64,000 nt of DNA from positions 558,001-622,000 of the forward strand of contig JAFEDU010000002.1 of NCBI GenBank assembly GCA_018241425.1, read 5' to 3'. The translations under genes and the position numbers were made by a program. This DNA is from Pseudomonadota bacterium (GTDB lineage Bacteria; Pseudomonadota; Gammaproteobacteria; Steroidobacterales; Steroidobacteraceae). Every line of letters starts with the position of its first letter. Position 1 is the first letter of the stretch. This document shows, piece by piece, positions 43,645 through 53,107 of this stretch. The notes under the pieces were generated by a model. That model worked only from the letters and a program-made list of their open reading frames with translations. It ran no database searches and was not told where the DNA came from.

Positions 43645-44988
43645 ATGAGGCGGGTTCCGCGCCCCGGCGCCGTGTGCAGGTGCGCCGTGCTTGTCGTGCT
43701 GGCCGCGGTTCTGGTCTCTCCCGTGACGCATGCCCAGCTGCCCCCGGGCGACGTCCCGACGCTTCCCTCCCCGATCCCGGCCGATACCCCGCTGCCCCCG
43801 CCACCGGCCACGCCGCCCCCGCCGCACGGACTGGCGCGCTGGCTCAACCCTTCGACGGCCCCGTTCATCCCGGTGCCGGAGATCGGCACCGACCCCAATG
43901 GCGGCACCACGCTCGGCATCCTGCCGGTATGGCTGCAGGCGGATGACCGGCACGAGATCGACCGCATCATCGCCCCGGACATACTCCACAACACCTATTT
44001 CGGCTGGGGCCTGCACGGGCGCATCTACAGCTACCCCTCCGACGATGAGCAGTGGTCGCTGATTGCGGGCGTCAAGGAGCGCGTGGAGCGCGAGATGGAC
44101 TTCGAGTTCCAGCGCGGCCGTGCGCGGCGTGACCGCTGGTCCTTCACGGCGAGCATCATCTCCGACCGCGACGGCACACCGCGTTTCTACGGCATCGGCA
44201 ACCACACGCAGCAGTCGGACGAGACCAACTACACTGCCCAGCAGCAGCTGCTGCGGCTGCAGGCCGGCTACAACTTCTCGCGCATCTGGCAGATCGCCTA
44301 CACGCTGCGGGCGCGCTGGGTGGACGTTCTGCCCGGGACGCTCCCGGGGGTCGACTCGATCGACCAGCACTTCGGTACCCAGATCCTCGGCACGGGGCGG
44401 GACTTCCTGCACCGCGTCTCGCTGATCTACGACACCCGGGATGACCTGACGATCCCGCGCCACGGCATGCAGTGGATCGCCTACACCGGTGTCGCGTTCG
44501 CGACCCCGCTCAACGAGGGCCTGTACAAGGAGGCGGGCATCGACGGCCGCGGGTTCTGGCCGGTGTTCCACGACACCGTGCTCGCCTGTCACGTGGCGCT
44601 GCGTTACCTGCTGACCGACCACAACGCGCCGTTCTGGGCCCTGAGCACCCTGGGGGGCGATCGCGCGGAGGTTGGCGGGGAGCAGCCGCTGCGCGGCTAC
44701 GGGGCAGGCCGCTACACCGACCGCGACGCGTACTCCACGACCCTTGAGTTCCGGCGTCGGGTGTTCTCCTTCGACGCCGCCTCCACCCGGGTGGACATCG
44801 AGGTGACGCCGTTCGTGGATGCCGGGCGCGTGTTCGGGGACTCGGGGACGTTCCCGCTGTCGCATGTCCACGCCATCGGGGGCGTCGGGTTCCGTGGCAT
44901 CGCGAGGCCCTACGTGGTCGGCTACGTGGATGTGGGTTACGGAAGCCAGGGTACGGCGGTGTTCACCGGCATCAACTATCCGTTCTGA
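43645..44988 (+). CDS. BamA/TamA-family outer-membrane beta-barrel protein
   Basis: The 447-residue protein has a signal peptide (VLVVLAAVLVSPVTHAQ) and a proline-rich linker (LPPPPATPPPPHG), then a 16-strand-like barrel with the surface-antigen D15 pattern: VSLIYDTRDDLTIPRHGMQW, EQPLRGYGAGRYTDRDAY and GVGFRGIARPYVVGYVDVGYGSQGTAVF. It ends in the aromatic residue of INYPF. No POTRA domains are present, so it is not BamA itself and may transport or anchor a partner protein. It follows the nucleotidyltransferase gene by 35 bases. Confidence 0.75.
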   Translation: MRRVPRPGAVCRCAVLVVLAAVLVSPVTHAQLPPGDVPTLPSPIPADTPLPPPPATPPPPHGLARWLNPSTAPFIPVPEIGTDPNGGTTLGILPVWLQADDRHEIDRIIAPDILHNTYFGWGLHGRIYSYPSDDEQWSLIAGVKERVEREMDFEFQRGRARRDRWSFTASIISDRDGTPRFYGIGNHTQQSDETNYTAQQQLLRLQAGYNFSRIWQIAYTLRARWVDVLPGTLPGVDSIDQHFGTQILGTGRDFLHRVSLIYDTRDDLTIPRHGMQWIAYTGVAFATPLNEGLYKEAGIDGRGFWPVFHDTVLACHVALRYLLTDHNAPFWALSTLGGDRAEVGGEQPLRGYGAGRYTDRDAYSTTLEFRRRVFSFDAASTRVDIEVTPFVDAGRVFGDSGTFPLSHVHAIGGVGFRGIARPYVVGYVDVGYGSQGTAVFTGINYPF

Positions 44989-45032
44989 GCGCCCGCCGCG
45001 GGCGGGTGCTGCCAGGAAACAGAGGAGTTTTC

Positions 45033-45509
45033 ATGCGCTGCGTAAGTCTTCGGCGGGCTCTCCCGGTGCTGTTCATCGTGCTTGCCGGTTGCGGCAACGT
45101 TCATGAGTGCTCCAGGGATGCGCCGTCAATCGAGGCCGTGAGTGCGGCGTGGAAACAGGCCTTCAACGCGCGCGACGCCGAGGCGGTGGCGAAGCTCTAC
45201 GCGCCGGACGCGATTCTCGCAGCGCCCGGGCTGGCACCGGTGCGCGGCCGTGAGGCGATCGCGGCGTACTTCCGACAGACGGTTGCAGGCTTTGCCTCGG
45301 CCGGGGTGACGGTCGCGGATGCGCCGATGGGCGCGAGCGGCACCTCCGGGAACCTGGGTTACGACTGGAAGACCTACGTGATCACGAACGCGTCGGGCAC
45401 CGTCGTCGACCGGGGCAAGCTCCTGACGCTTTACAGGCGTGACCACGGCCACTGGCTGATCAGCGGTGATACCTGGAACTCGGATCTGGCCCCGCCGAGG
45501 GCGCCCTGA
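45033..45509 (+). CDS. SnoaL-like/DUF4440 lipoprotein
   Basis: The 158-residue protein has a lipobox (FIVLAGC) and a cystatin-like NTF2 fold domain: AAWKQAFNARDAEAVAKLYAPDAILAAPG, REAIAAYFRQT and LTLYRRDHGHWLISGDTWNSD. Such domains bind or act on small molecules. ATG 45033 is preceded by AGAGGAG. No function can be assigned. Confidence 0.7.
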   Translation: MRCVSLRRALPVLFIVLAGCGNVHECSRDAPSIEAVSAAWKQAFNARDAEAVAKLYAPDAILAAPGLAPVRGREAIAAYFRQTVAGFASAGVTVADAPMGASGTSGNLGYDWKTYVITNASGTVVDRGKLLTLYRRDHGHWLISGDTWNSDLAPPRAP

Positions 45510-45837
45510 GGCGAGCGGCTGCGGGCAGCCGGAACCTGGTTCGGGATCGGGTCAGCGCCTGCTTCAGCGCGAACCCGAACCGCGATGCTGCGCCGCGCGA
45601 CGTTCTGATGAGTGCGAGCCCGGTCGCACGCCACGGTTCGTGAGGAACACTTAAGGCCTCTGTGAGGGAGGCGACCGCGGCCGTGTGACCTCCGCCGTCG
45701 CCACGCACTGAGGTCTACCTCAAGCGGATGCTTGTCTTCGGCGCGGTCTCCGGGGAGACTCCGCGGGCGTCGCCCACGGCCTCCTGAGCAGTCCGAAGTC
45801 CCATGCGCGAGAAGTTCACCCCTGAGGAATGCCCCTG
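45510..45837. other. Intergenic region before TIR gene
   Basis: This 328-base gap between two plus-strand genes has no convincing gene on either strand. No strong hairpin or consensus promoter was seen. GAGGA just before 45829 would serve the TIR gene start at 45838. Confidence 0.4.
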
Positions 45838-47805
45838 ATGGCGGTGTTCCTGAGCTACGCCTCTCAGGACATCGAGGCGGCACAGCGGATCTGCGAGGCG
45901 CTGCGGGAGGCGGGCATCGAGGTCTGGTTCGACCGCAACGAATTGCGCGGTGGGGATAACTGGGATCGTAAGATCCGCCAGCAGATCCACGACTGCACGC
46001 TGTTCCTGCCTCTCATTTCGGCCAACACCGATGCGCGCCACGAGGGGTACTTCCGCAGAGAGTGGCGCCTGGCAGTTGAACGCGCCGGCGACATGTCCGA
46101 CCGCAAGGCGTTCCTGGTTCCGGTGGTCGTGGATGACATCCTCGAAGCCAAGGCCGACGTCCCGGACCGCTTCCGCGCCGTTCAATGGACCCACGTACCG
46201 GGAGGCGCGGCGCCCGGACCGCTGGTGACCCTCGTCTCGCGCCTGCTGGCGGGGGAGTCCGCGGTCACAGGTGACAAGGCGGCGTCCGGAGCCGGTGCGG
46301 CGGTGGCGCGTCCGCCCCGCGGCGGAGCGTGGCGGACCGTTGCCCTGGTCAGCGCGCTGGCATGCCTTGCCGTGCTCGGGTACGTCGGGTTCGAGAAATT
46401 CGAGCGCAGCAAGGCCCTTCGCGCGACCGCCGCATCGATCGCGGTGCTGCCGCTGACCAACGAGAGCGGGGAGTCCTCGGACCAGTACTTCTCGGACGGC
46501 ATCTCCGAGGACCTGATCACGGCGCTGTCGAAGATCCCGGGGCTCAAGGTGATCGGCCGGACGTCCGCATTCCAGTTCCGCAATACCACCGAGGACAGCC
46601 GCTCGATCGGGGCGAAGCTCGGCGTCCGGCACCTTCTTGAAGGCAGTGTGCGGCGCTTCGGCGGCACGGTGAGGGTCAGCGCCGAACTCATCGATGCAGC
46701 GGATGGCACGACGCAGTGGTCGGAGCGCTACGACCGGCCGTACGGGGACCTTTTTGCGCTCCAGGACGAGATCACGCACACCGTGGCGGTGGCGTTGCGT
46801 ACCAAGCTCGTGAGCGCGGATGCCGCAGCCTTGGGCGAGCGGCCACCCAACGGCAGCGTCGATGCCTACAACGCCCTTCTGCAGGGACGCTTCTTCTACC
46901 AGCGCCACTCGGAAGAAGGCTGGAAGAAGGCGCTCGAGTGGTATACGCAGGCGATCCGGCTCGAACCACGCTATGCGCTCGCGTGGGCGGAGCTGTGTCG
47001 CACCTACATCGTGTATAGCGGCAGCTCACTTGAGGGTGAAGCGGCCCAAGAGGCCAACAAGCGGGCACGAGAGGCTTCCGACCGGGCACTGGAGCTGGCA
47101 CCGGAGCTCGCCGCTGCCCACACCGCCCGCGGCTTTCTCCTGCAGAACGTGGACTTCGACTGGGGCGGCGCGGCGCGGGAGTTCCAGCGCGCCGTGGAGC
47201 TCGCACCGAGCGAGGGCGACCCGAAGTTCTTCCTCGCCATCCAGCGCACGACGCTCGGCCAGGTGGACTCGGCCATCGACTTCACGCGCCAGGCGCTCTC
47301 GCTCGACCCCTTGCGCGCAAACCTCTATCGCTGGCTCGCGATCTGCTTCCTCGGAGTCAATCGCCTTCCGGACGCCGAAACCGCGATACGAAGAGCAATC
47401 GAGTTGCAGCCGGCCGCGGTGGGTTATCACCAGACGCTCGCCTTGGTGGAACTCCTGCGAGGAAACGTGACCGAAGCTCTCGCAACGGCGCACCAGGAAA
47501 CGCCTGGCATCTGGCGCGATAGCGCGCTTGCGCTGGTACAGCAGAAGGGGACAGATCGGGGCGTCGCCGATGGCGCGCTCAAGGACCTGATCGACCGTGA
47601 CGGCAAGTCCGCTGCCTACCAGGTAGCGCAGGTGTACGCGCTGCGCGGGGATGCGAACGGGGTCTTCGAGTGGCTCGATCGTGCGTGGACGACCCGTGAT
47701 CCCGGGATTACATTCCTTCTGTCTGATCCCCTGATGCAGCACTACCGCGGCGATGCGCGCTTCGCGGTATTTTGTCGGAAGGTGGGCCTGCCGGTCCCAC
47801 GCTAG
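45838..47805 (+). CDS. TIR domain - TM - FlgO-like - TPR protein
   Basis: The 655-residue protein begins with a TIR domain (1-140: FLSYASQDIEAAQRI, VWFDRNELRGGDNW, FLPLISANTD). The glutamate in FRREW (Glu75) matches the catalytic position of NAD-cleaving TIR domains. A TM helix (about 165-185) follows, then a FlgO/TolB-N-like domain (AVLPLTNESGE, QYFSDGISEDLITALSKIPG, HLLEGSVRR) and about five TPR units to the C-terminus. It may be a membrane sensor that signals through TIR chemistry. ATG 45838 has GAGGA at a usual distance; ATG 45829 is too close to it. Confidence 0.8.
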   Translation: MAVFLSYASQDIEAAQRICEALREAGIEVWFDRNELRGGDNWDRKIRQQIHDCTLFLPLISANTDARHEGYFRREWRLAVERAGDMSDRKAFLVPVVVDDILEAKADVPDRFRAVQWTHVPGGAAPGPLVTLVSRLLAGESAVTGDKAASGAGAAVARPPRGGAWRTVALVSALACLAVLGYVGFEKFERSKALRATAASIAVLPLTNESGESSDQYFSDGISEDLITALSKIPGLKVIGRTSAFQFRNTTEDSRSIGAKLGVRHLLEGSVRRFGGTVRVSAELIDAADGTTQWSERYDRPYGDLFALQDEITHTVAVALRTKLVSADAAALGERPPNGSVDAYNALLQGRFFYQRHSEEGWKKALEWYTQAIRLEPRYALAWAELCRTYIVYSGSSLEGEAAQEANKRAREASDRALELAPELAAAHTARGFLLQNVDFDWGGAAREFQRAVELAPSEGDPKFFLAIQRTTLGQVDSAIDFTRQALSLDPLRANLYRWLAICFLGVNRLPDAETAIRRAIELQPAAVGYHQTLALVELLRGNVTEALATAHQETPGIWRDSALALVQQKGTDRGVADGALKDLIDRDGKSAAYQVAQVYALRGDANGVFEWLDRAWTTRDPGITFLLSDPLMQHYRGDARFAVFCRKVGLPVPR

Positions 47806-47855
47806 GCGTCCCCCTCATACCGCCGGCGATGGGAGCGCCGTGGAGCCGCCTCCCA

Positions 47856-47880
47856 CGCCGGCCGGGCTCACCGGCCGGCG
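47856..47880. terminator. Hairpin between convergent genes
   Basis: CGCCGGCCGG and CCGGCCGGCG form a perfect 10-bp stem around GCTCA. It lies between the plus-strand TIR gene and the minus-strand gene ending at 47915. It may end transcription in both directions, though no T-tract is present. Confidence 0.5.
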
Positions 47881-47914
47881 CTGCGGTCTGTGCGCGTCGC
47901 TCCTGAGACGGCCC

Positions 47915-48286
47915 TCAGGTCTGTTTCCACTCGAGGCTGACAAGACTGTTCACACGATCGGCACACTTGTCCGCGACTTTGACCAGCGTAAGGACGCCCT
48001 TCTCGAACTTCCATTTGTAGGTGCCCGACTGCTCGCCGGGTGCCGTGCACGCCCAGGGGCCGGCGCTGTCTGTCAGTTTCAATTCGTCGGCCTTGACAGA
48101 GTAGGTACCCGAGACCTCCAGCGTCCCTTCCTTGGTAACGTGGAACTCTCCCTTGTCCTCGAAGCTCACCGTGTAGGGCGCGCCCTGCGCCCCATAGGTG
48201 CCGTGCGGAAAGCCCGGGCTGTCGGCTGCGAACGCGGAGGTTGCCGGGAGTGCCAGAATCAAGCTCGTAAGCAATTGGCTCTTCAT
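47915..48286 (-). CDS. Small secreted protein of unknown function
   Basis: The 123-residue protein has a signal peptide (MKSQLLTSLILALPATSAFA) and a compact beta-rich body: GAPYTVSFEDKGEFHVT, EVSGTYSVKADELKLTDS and SGTYKWKFEKGVLTLVKVADKCADR. This resembles small extracytoplasmic beta-barrel domains, but no family is certain. ATG 48286 follows GGAGATAT. Confidence 0.65.
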   Translation of the reverse strand: MKSQLLTSLILALPATSAFAADSPGFPHGTYGAQGAPYTVSFEDKGEFHVTKEGTLEVSGTYSVKADELKLTDSAGPWACTAPGEQSGTYKWKFEKGVLTLVKVADKCADRVNSLVSLEWKQT

Positions 48287-48312
48287 AGATATCTCCGATG
48301 TGGGTGTGCGCC

Positions 48313-48729
48313 TCATGGGTGGCCCTGGAGGGCGTCAGGGGGTTGGAAAGTTGAGGTCAGGATCACCAGAAAGCTGCCGCTCCAGAAGCCGTCGTATGAC
48401 ACACTCTGGACGTAGTGGCGGAGCGAGGCCGGGAAGTGTGCCTGTCCAGGGCGCACTTCGATCGTTACCACCCCGCCGGCTGCGGCACGGATCGCGCCGG
48501 CGTGTGCTGCTGCGGCGCAGATGGAAGAGCCATCGGTGTAGGGGCCGTTGCCGATGACCTGTCCGGCTGCCGCCTTGCCCGGCGGACAGCGGAAGGTAAA
48601 GCGCTCGCCGTCAAGGCCTCGTAAGTCAAGGTCGAGAGGACTCGTGTGCCAGTCGATCGAGTGTTCGGCCGGCGCCGGCGCGAGCGGCGCGGCGCTCAAC
48701 AGCGTGCTGTAGGACAGCCCGCGGAGCAT
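48313..48729 (-). CDS. LCCL-domain secreted protein
   Basis: The 138-residue product (from ATG 48729) contains an LCCL-like domain: FRCPPGKAAAGQVIGNGPYTDGSSICAAAAHAGAI and GGVVTIEVRPGQ. These are found in secreted or surface proteins. Two other ATGs (48825, 48855) would give up to 180 residues; 48729 is chosen because a weak signal-like segment (TLLSAAPLAPAPA) follows. The start is therefore uncertain. Confidence 0.6.
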   Translation of the reverse strand: MLRGLSYSTLLSAAPLAPAPAEHSIDWHTSPLDLDLRGLDGERFTFRCPPGKAAAGQVIGNGPYTDGSSICAAAAHAGAIRAAAGGVVTIEVRPGQAHFPASLRHYVQSVSYDGFWSGSFLVILTSTFQPPDALQGHP

Positions 48730-48923
48730 AAGTGCGCACCGCACGAGTATCTGCGGTCGCACGCGGCGTGGCTCTTCTAGGCAGTCCGTTGCGGGCGCGA
48801 GGGTAGTGGGTGGGCGCAGGTTCATGGCATGACAGCGTGGGGTCCCTTGGGGCACCCGTCATGGCCGTCCGGCTGGCACTTTTCTGGCAAACTTCTTCCT
48901 GAGCGCTTCCTCGATGTAAGTCC

Positions 48924-51779
48924 ATGTCCGAACTGGAAAACCCCGTCTATCGATTCAAGGGTTTCGAACTGGAGCCCGCCGAGCGGCGGCTTTCACAGGC
49001 GGGCAAATCGGTCGCCTTGACCCCCAAGGTCTTCGACACGCTCGTATTGCTGGTGGAACGCGCGGGGCACGTGGTCAGCAAGGACGAGCTGATGAAGGCC
49101 CTCTGGCCGCGCGGGTATGTGGATGAGTCCAACCTCACAAAGCACATCTGGTTCATTCGCCGCGCCCTTGGCGACACTGATCACGACTCGCGTTTCATCG
49201 AGACCGTGCCCAAGATCGGCTACCGCTTCATCGCATCGGTCATCCGGGAGCTCGCAACACCGCCTCCGCCTGTGCCTGCACCTGCCCTACCGCTTCAGGC
49301 GAGCGAAACTCCCGTACAAGTCCCGTCGGCGGTCGTCGCCGGCCGGGCGGATGCTGAGCTGCAGGCCGCGCCTGCCCCGGCCGCGCTGCCCGTAACGCCA
49401 CCTGGTCGCGCCGGCCATCTGGGCTGGGGAGCTGCTGCAGTGGCAGTGGTACTGGTCGCGAGCGGCCTCCTTGGGGTGTGGCTGAAGAAGCCTGCCAGTC
49501 CCGTGCTTGCTGGCAGCCGTGCCGGAAGAACCGTGGCATTCGTCGGGTTCAGCAATTTGTCACGCAACGCCAAGGACGCGTGGCTTGCGCCAGCTTTGAG
49601 CGAAATGCTCGGCGCTGAGCTCAACGCGGCGGATAACGTTGAGGTTATCCCGGATGAGCTGGTCCGCGACGCCGGTCTGGATCTGCCCCCGCCGGCCGCC
49701 GGCGGCTATTCGGCGCAGTCACTCGCCAAGCTGCGCCGCGCCCTGGATGCCGACTATGTGGTGAGCGGCAGCTATCTGGTCACCGGAGCCACCAACGACG
49801 CCGCACTGCGGGTAGATGTCGCGGTCCAGGATACGCGCGGTGGTACCCCGTTGTTCCTGGTCAGCGAGGATGCCGTGATCTCTGGGTTGATCGCGCTCGT
49901 GAAGCACGAGGGGGCAACGTTACGGGGCAAACTCGGCGCGCGTGCGCTCGACGCTGACACGCTGAGCCTGGTAGGCAATGCTCAGCCGCCGAGCGGTGAC
50001 GTCGCGCGACGCCTCGGGTTTGCGCTGGACGCATTGCAGCACTACGACGCTGCGCGCGCCCGCGACGAACTGCTCGAAGCGATCGCAGAGGCTCCGGCGT
50101 ATGCCCCCGCCTACACCTACCTTGCGCAGGCGTGGTCGTCACTGGGTTACCGCGACAAGGCGCTGGCCGCCGCCGAGCAGGCGGCGCAGCACTCGGCCAA
50201 CCTGCCGCTGGAACTGCGCCTGCAGGCCGAAGCTGAGGTCGATGCGCAGCACGCCGAGTGGGCGAAGGCGGCGGTCGCTTGGCAAAGCCTCACACGGATG
50301 AAGCCCCTAGATGTAGGGTACCGCCTTCGCGGTATCGACGCGCAGGTGGCGGCCGGGGCCGCTGACGCGGCGCGCGCCGCGCTCCAAGAGCTACAGCGCT
50401 TGCCTGGAGCGGGGGCTGATCCGCGCGTGCAGCTCGCCGCGGCGCGGATCGCCGGGTCTCAGGATGATGCAAAGAGCGCCGAGCGATACGCGGTCGCTGC
50501 CGTTGAGCTCGCGCGTCGGCGCAACGCCTCTGGGCTCATCGCGGACGCAGAACTGGCGCTGGGCGGTGCCCGCACACATCTGAACAAGAATGAGGAAGCA
50601 CTCGCCGATCTGGGGGCGGCAATCGCCGCATACCGGGCCGTACAAAACCCACGCGGTGAGGCGGCGGCGCGTACGGATCTGGCGCAAGCGCTGGGCAACC
50701 TCAATCGCAACCAGGAATCACGCGAGGAGTTTGAGCGGGCCATGGCGCTCGATCAGAGCATCGGTGACTTGGCCGGGGTCGCTGGGGTTTATCGCAACCT
50801 GTGTGGCATGCTGTGGCTTCACGGGGATCGAGACGGCGCTCAGGCAGCCGCGCGGCATGCGCTTGAGCTCGGACGGGAAACCGGCGATCTGGAACTGCAG
50901 GCGTGGACGCTGCAGGCGCTGGCGACGATCGCCTGCGACGAGGCGGCCAGCGACGAAGTGCTGAGCGAGTACCGGGAGGTAGTTGCCCTGGAGGAGCGCC
51001 GGGGGCACCAGATCGCATGGTCGCTGACAAACGTTGCGGACGTCCAGCGCCTTCGCGGCGAACTCGATGCGGCCCGTGCTACCTGCGCTCGTGCGTACGC
51101 ACTGGCGGCGCCGCTGAGTGACGCCCAGTTTGCCATTTTCAGCGGCTTTACCTGTGCGCTTATCGAGGTAGATCGTGGCAATGCCGGCGCGGCACGCGCA
51201 GGATTTGAGGAGGTGATTCGGCGGGTGGGCACCGGGGGTGATATGAGCTATCGCCACAATGCCGTGATGATGCTTGCACAGTTGGATATCGATGCCGGGC
51301 GCTGGAGTGTCGCGCGTGAGCGGTTGCAGGAAGCAAGCCGCGGATTTGCAGCGGCGGAAGAGCGTACCGGTGAGGCCGACGCCGATGCGCTGCTGGCGCT
51401 GTGCGAGCAGGCACTCGGTCACACAGCCGAGCGTGACGCCGCCCTGCAGGCCGCGCGCACACTGCGCCGATCCATCACATCACGCCAGGAGGTGTATGCC
51501 GTCGACATTGTCGTGGCGCGCCTTGGCGAGCCTGAGCATCCGGACGCGGACGCCGCCGTGGAGAGGCTGCTGACACTCGCTCAGGATGCCGAACACCGCC
51601 ATTTCGTAGCCTGGTCGCTGGAGTCGCAGCTGGCAGCCTGGGAGGTTCTGCGCACACATGATGGGGCCGCAGCCCAGGCACTGCGCGTGCAGATCGAGAA
51701 GTCGGCGCGCGCATACGGGTTTGGGAGAATCCTGCGGCTGCTGCAGTCGACCGAGCCGTCGCGCAGCGCGCGCGGGTGA
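48924..51779 (+). CDS. CadC-like wHTH - TM - TPR transcription regulator
   Basis: The 951-residue protein has an OmpR-type winged helix (about 8-108: FKGFELEPAERRLSQAGKS, VFDTLVLLVERAGHVVSKDELM, RFIETVPKIGYRFIA), a Pro/Ala-rich linker and one TM helix (about 170-190). A large periplasmic part follows, with a FlgO-like domain (TVAFVGFSNLSRNAKD) and many TPR units. Proteins of this design bind DNA while membrane-anchored and sense the periplasm. Its targets are unknown; the divergent LCCL gene and the neighbouring small genes are possible ones. Confidence 0.82.
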   Translation: MSELENPVYRFKGFELEPAERRLSQAGKSVALTPKVFDTLVLLVERAGHVVSKDELMKALWPRGYVDESNLTKHIWFIRRALGDTDHDSRFIETVPKIGYRFIASVIRELATPPPPVPAPALPLQASETPVQVPSAVVAGRADAELQAAPAPAALPVTPPGRAGHLGWGAAAVAVVLVASGLLGVWLKKPASPVLAGSRAGRTVAFVGFSNLSRNAKDAWLAPALSEMLGAELNAADNVEVIPDELVRDAGLDLPPPAAGGYSAQSLAKLRRALDADYVVSGSYLVTGATNDAALRVDVAVQDTRGGTPLFLVSEDAVISGLIALVKHEGATLRGKLGARALDADTLSLVGNAQPPSGDVARRLGFALDALQHYDAARARDELLEAIAEAPAYAPAYTYLAQAWSSLGYRDKALAAAEQAAQHSANLPLELRLQAEAEVDAQHAEWAKAAVAWQSLTRMKPLDVGYRLRGIDAQVAAGAADAARAALQELQRLPGAGADPRVQLAAARIAGSQDDAKSAERYAVAAVELARRRNASGLIADAELALGGARTHLNKNEEALADLGAAIAAYRAVQNPRGEAAARTDLAQALGNLNRNQESREEFERAMALDQSIGDLAGVAGVYRNLCGMLWLHGDRDGAQAAARHALELGRETGDLELQAWTLQALATIACDEAASDEVLSEYREVVALEERRGHQIAWSLTNVADVQRLRGELDAARATCARAYALAAPLSDAQFAIFSGFTCALIEVDRGNAGAARAGFEEVIRRVGTGGDMSYRHNAVMMLAQLDIDAGRWSVARERLQEASRGFAAAEERTGEADADALLALCEQALGHTAERDAALQAARTLRRSITSRQEVYAVDIVVARLGEPEHPDADAAVERLLTLAQDAEHRHFVAWSLESQLAAWEVLRTHDGAAAQALRVQIEKSARAYGFGRILRLLQSTEPSRSARG

Positions 51780-51846
51780 GAAAAGAGACGCTCCGTAGTG
51801 TTCCCGGCGTAGGGCGCTCACCCAGTAGCCGTCCGGCCGCTCGGCT

Positions 51847-52932
51847 TCAAGCGTGAAAGGCCTTCAGCACCTCTGCTTCCTTCTGCGGATCGATGCCTGC
51901 GTGCAGTTTCGCCTGACGTTCCGGTGGTAACGTATGGAACCAGCTCAGCGTGTCGGCAACTGTCTCGCGCAGCGGGCGGATCTTCAGGCCCGCCTTCTCG
52001 GCGCGCGTCGTGGACGTCAATGAGGCGCCGGCCGTGTCTCCGCTCATGGGCGACCAGGGCGGAAAATCCAGATCTTCGACCTTCCACTGTGTCGCGAGGA
52101 AACTCTCGGGGACCCATGTCGCACGGGCATGCGCCCCCGGGGAGGCAGCGAGGCTTGCCGCGATCACGTCGCCCATCGTGAATGCCCGCGGCGGCGAAAT
52201 CGCGTTGAAGTACCCGCTAGTACGCCGCTGCGCCAGTTTCAGCATCCATACCGCAAGGTCCCGCACATCGATCACCTGGATGGGGTCGTGCGGCGTCCCC
52301 GGCGCCATCATCTCCCCGCCCTTTGCCGCGCGGACCGGCCAGTAAGTGAACCGATCCGAGCCGTCCCGTGGCCCGACGATGTAGCCGGGTCTGACCACGC
52401 TCGCCCGGTCTTTGAAGGCATCCATGGAATACTGCTCGCACAGCGCCTTCATCGGGCCGTAGGTTTCGTCCGTGGTCTTGTCGATGTTGGGATCAGAAAG
52501 GCGGCCTACGGGCGAGCTCTCGTCATTGGGCTTCGCAAAGCTCGCGTATGCGGAAATGCTCGAGATGTACAGGCAGTAACCGACATTTGGCGCCAGCAGC
52601 TCCGCAGACATCTTCACGTACTTCGGGACCTGCCCGGTGTCGTCGATCACGACGTCCCATTTGCGTCCACGCAGAGCATCCAGCTGGCCGTTGCGGTCAC
52701 CGTGCAGAGTCTCCACTCCGGGGACGCCCTCCGGTGCGTGCTTGCCGCGGTTGAAATGCGTCACCGTCCATCCCTGGCGCAGCGCTTCCTCGGTCAGGTG
52801 CGGGCCGATGAAGCCGGTGCCCCCAAGGATGAGCAGGGTCTTGGAGCTTCCTGCGGTCGCGATCGGGTGGGGGAGGAGTCCGCCCGCTGCGAGCGCGGAC
52901 CCCAGTTGCAAGAGGCGGCGGCGTGTCGTCAT
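51847..52932 (-). CDS. Tat-exported NAD-dependent epimerase/dehydratase
   Basis: The 361-residue protein starts with a twin-arginine-like leader (TTRRRLLQLGSALAAGG). An extended SDR follows with LLILGGTGFIGPHLTEEALRQG (nucleotide site) and YISSISAYASF for the active-site region. The usual Tyr-x-x-x-Lys reads YGPMKALCE, so the pair is kept. Tat export suggests it folds with its cofactor before export. The substrate is unknown. Confidence 0.75.
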   Translation of the reverse strand: MTTRRRLLQLGSALAAGGLLPHPIATAGSSKTLLILGGTGFIGPHLTEEALRQGWTVTHFNRGKHAPEGVPGVETLHGDRNGQLDALRGRKWDVVIDDTGQVPKYVKMSAELLAPNVGYCLYISSISAYASFAKPNDESSPVGRLSDPNIDKTTDETYGPMKALCEQYSMDAFKDRASVVRPGYIVGPRDGSDRFTYWPVRAAKGGEMMAPGTPHDPIQVIDVRDLAVWMLKLAQRRTSGYFNAISPPRAFTMGDVIAASLAASPGAHARATWVPESFLATQWKVEDLDFPPWSPMSGDTAGASLTSTTRAEKAGLKIRPLRETVADTLSWFHTLPPERQAKLHAGIDPQKEAEVLKAFHA

Positions 52933-53107
52933 GGCGTTCCTCCAATCATCTACCGTCCATTGCGCCGCTGTATCTGCAGCGCACGCGATTCGTCGACGTT
53001 GCGAGTGGGACGCCACATCATAGTCCTAGTCGCGCCCATTGATTTGCTGATGTGCCTCTGTACAGTTTCCAACTGCCGATTCAACCGGCGGTCAAGGGGT
53101 ATTCGCT

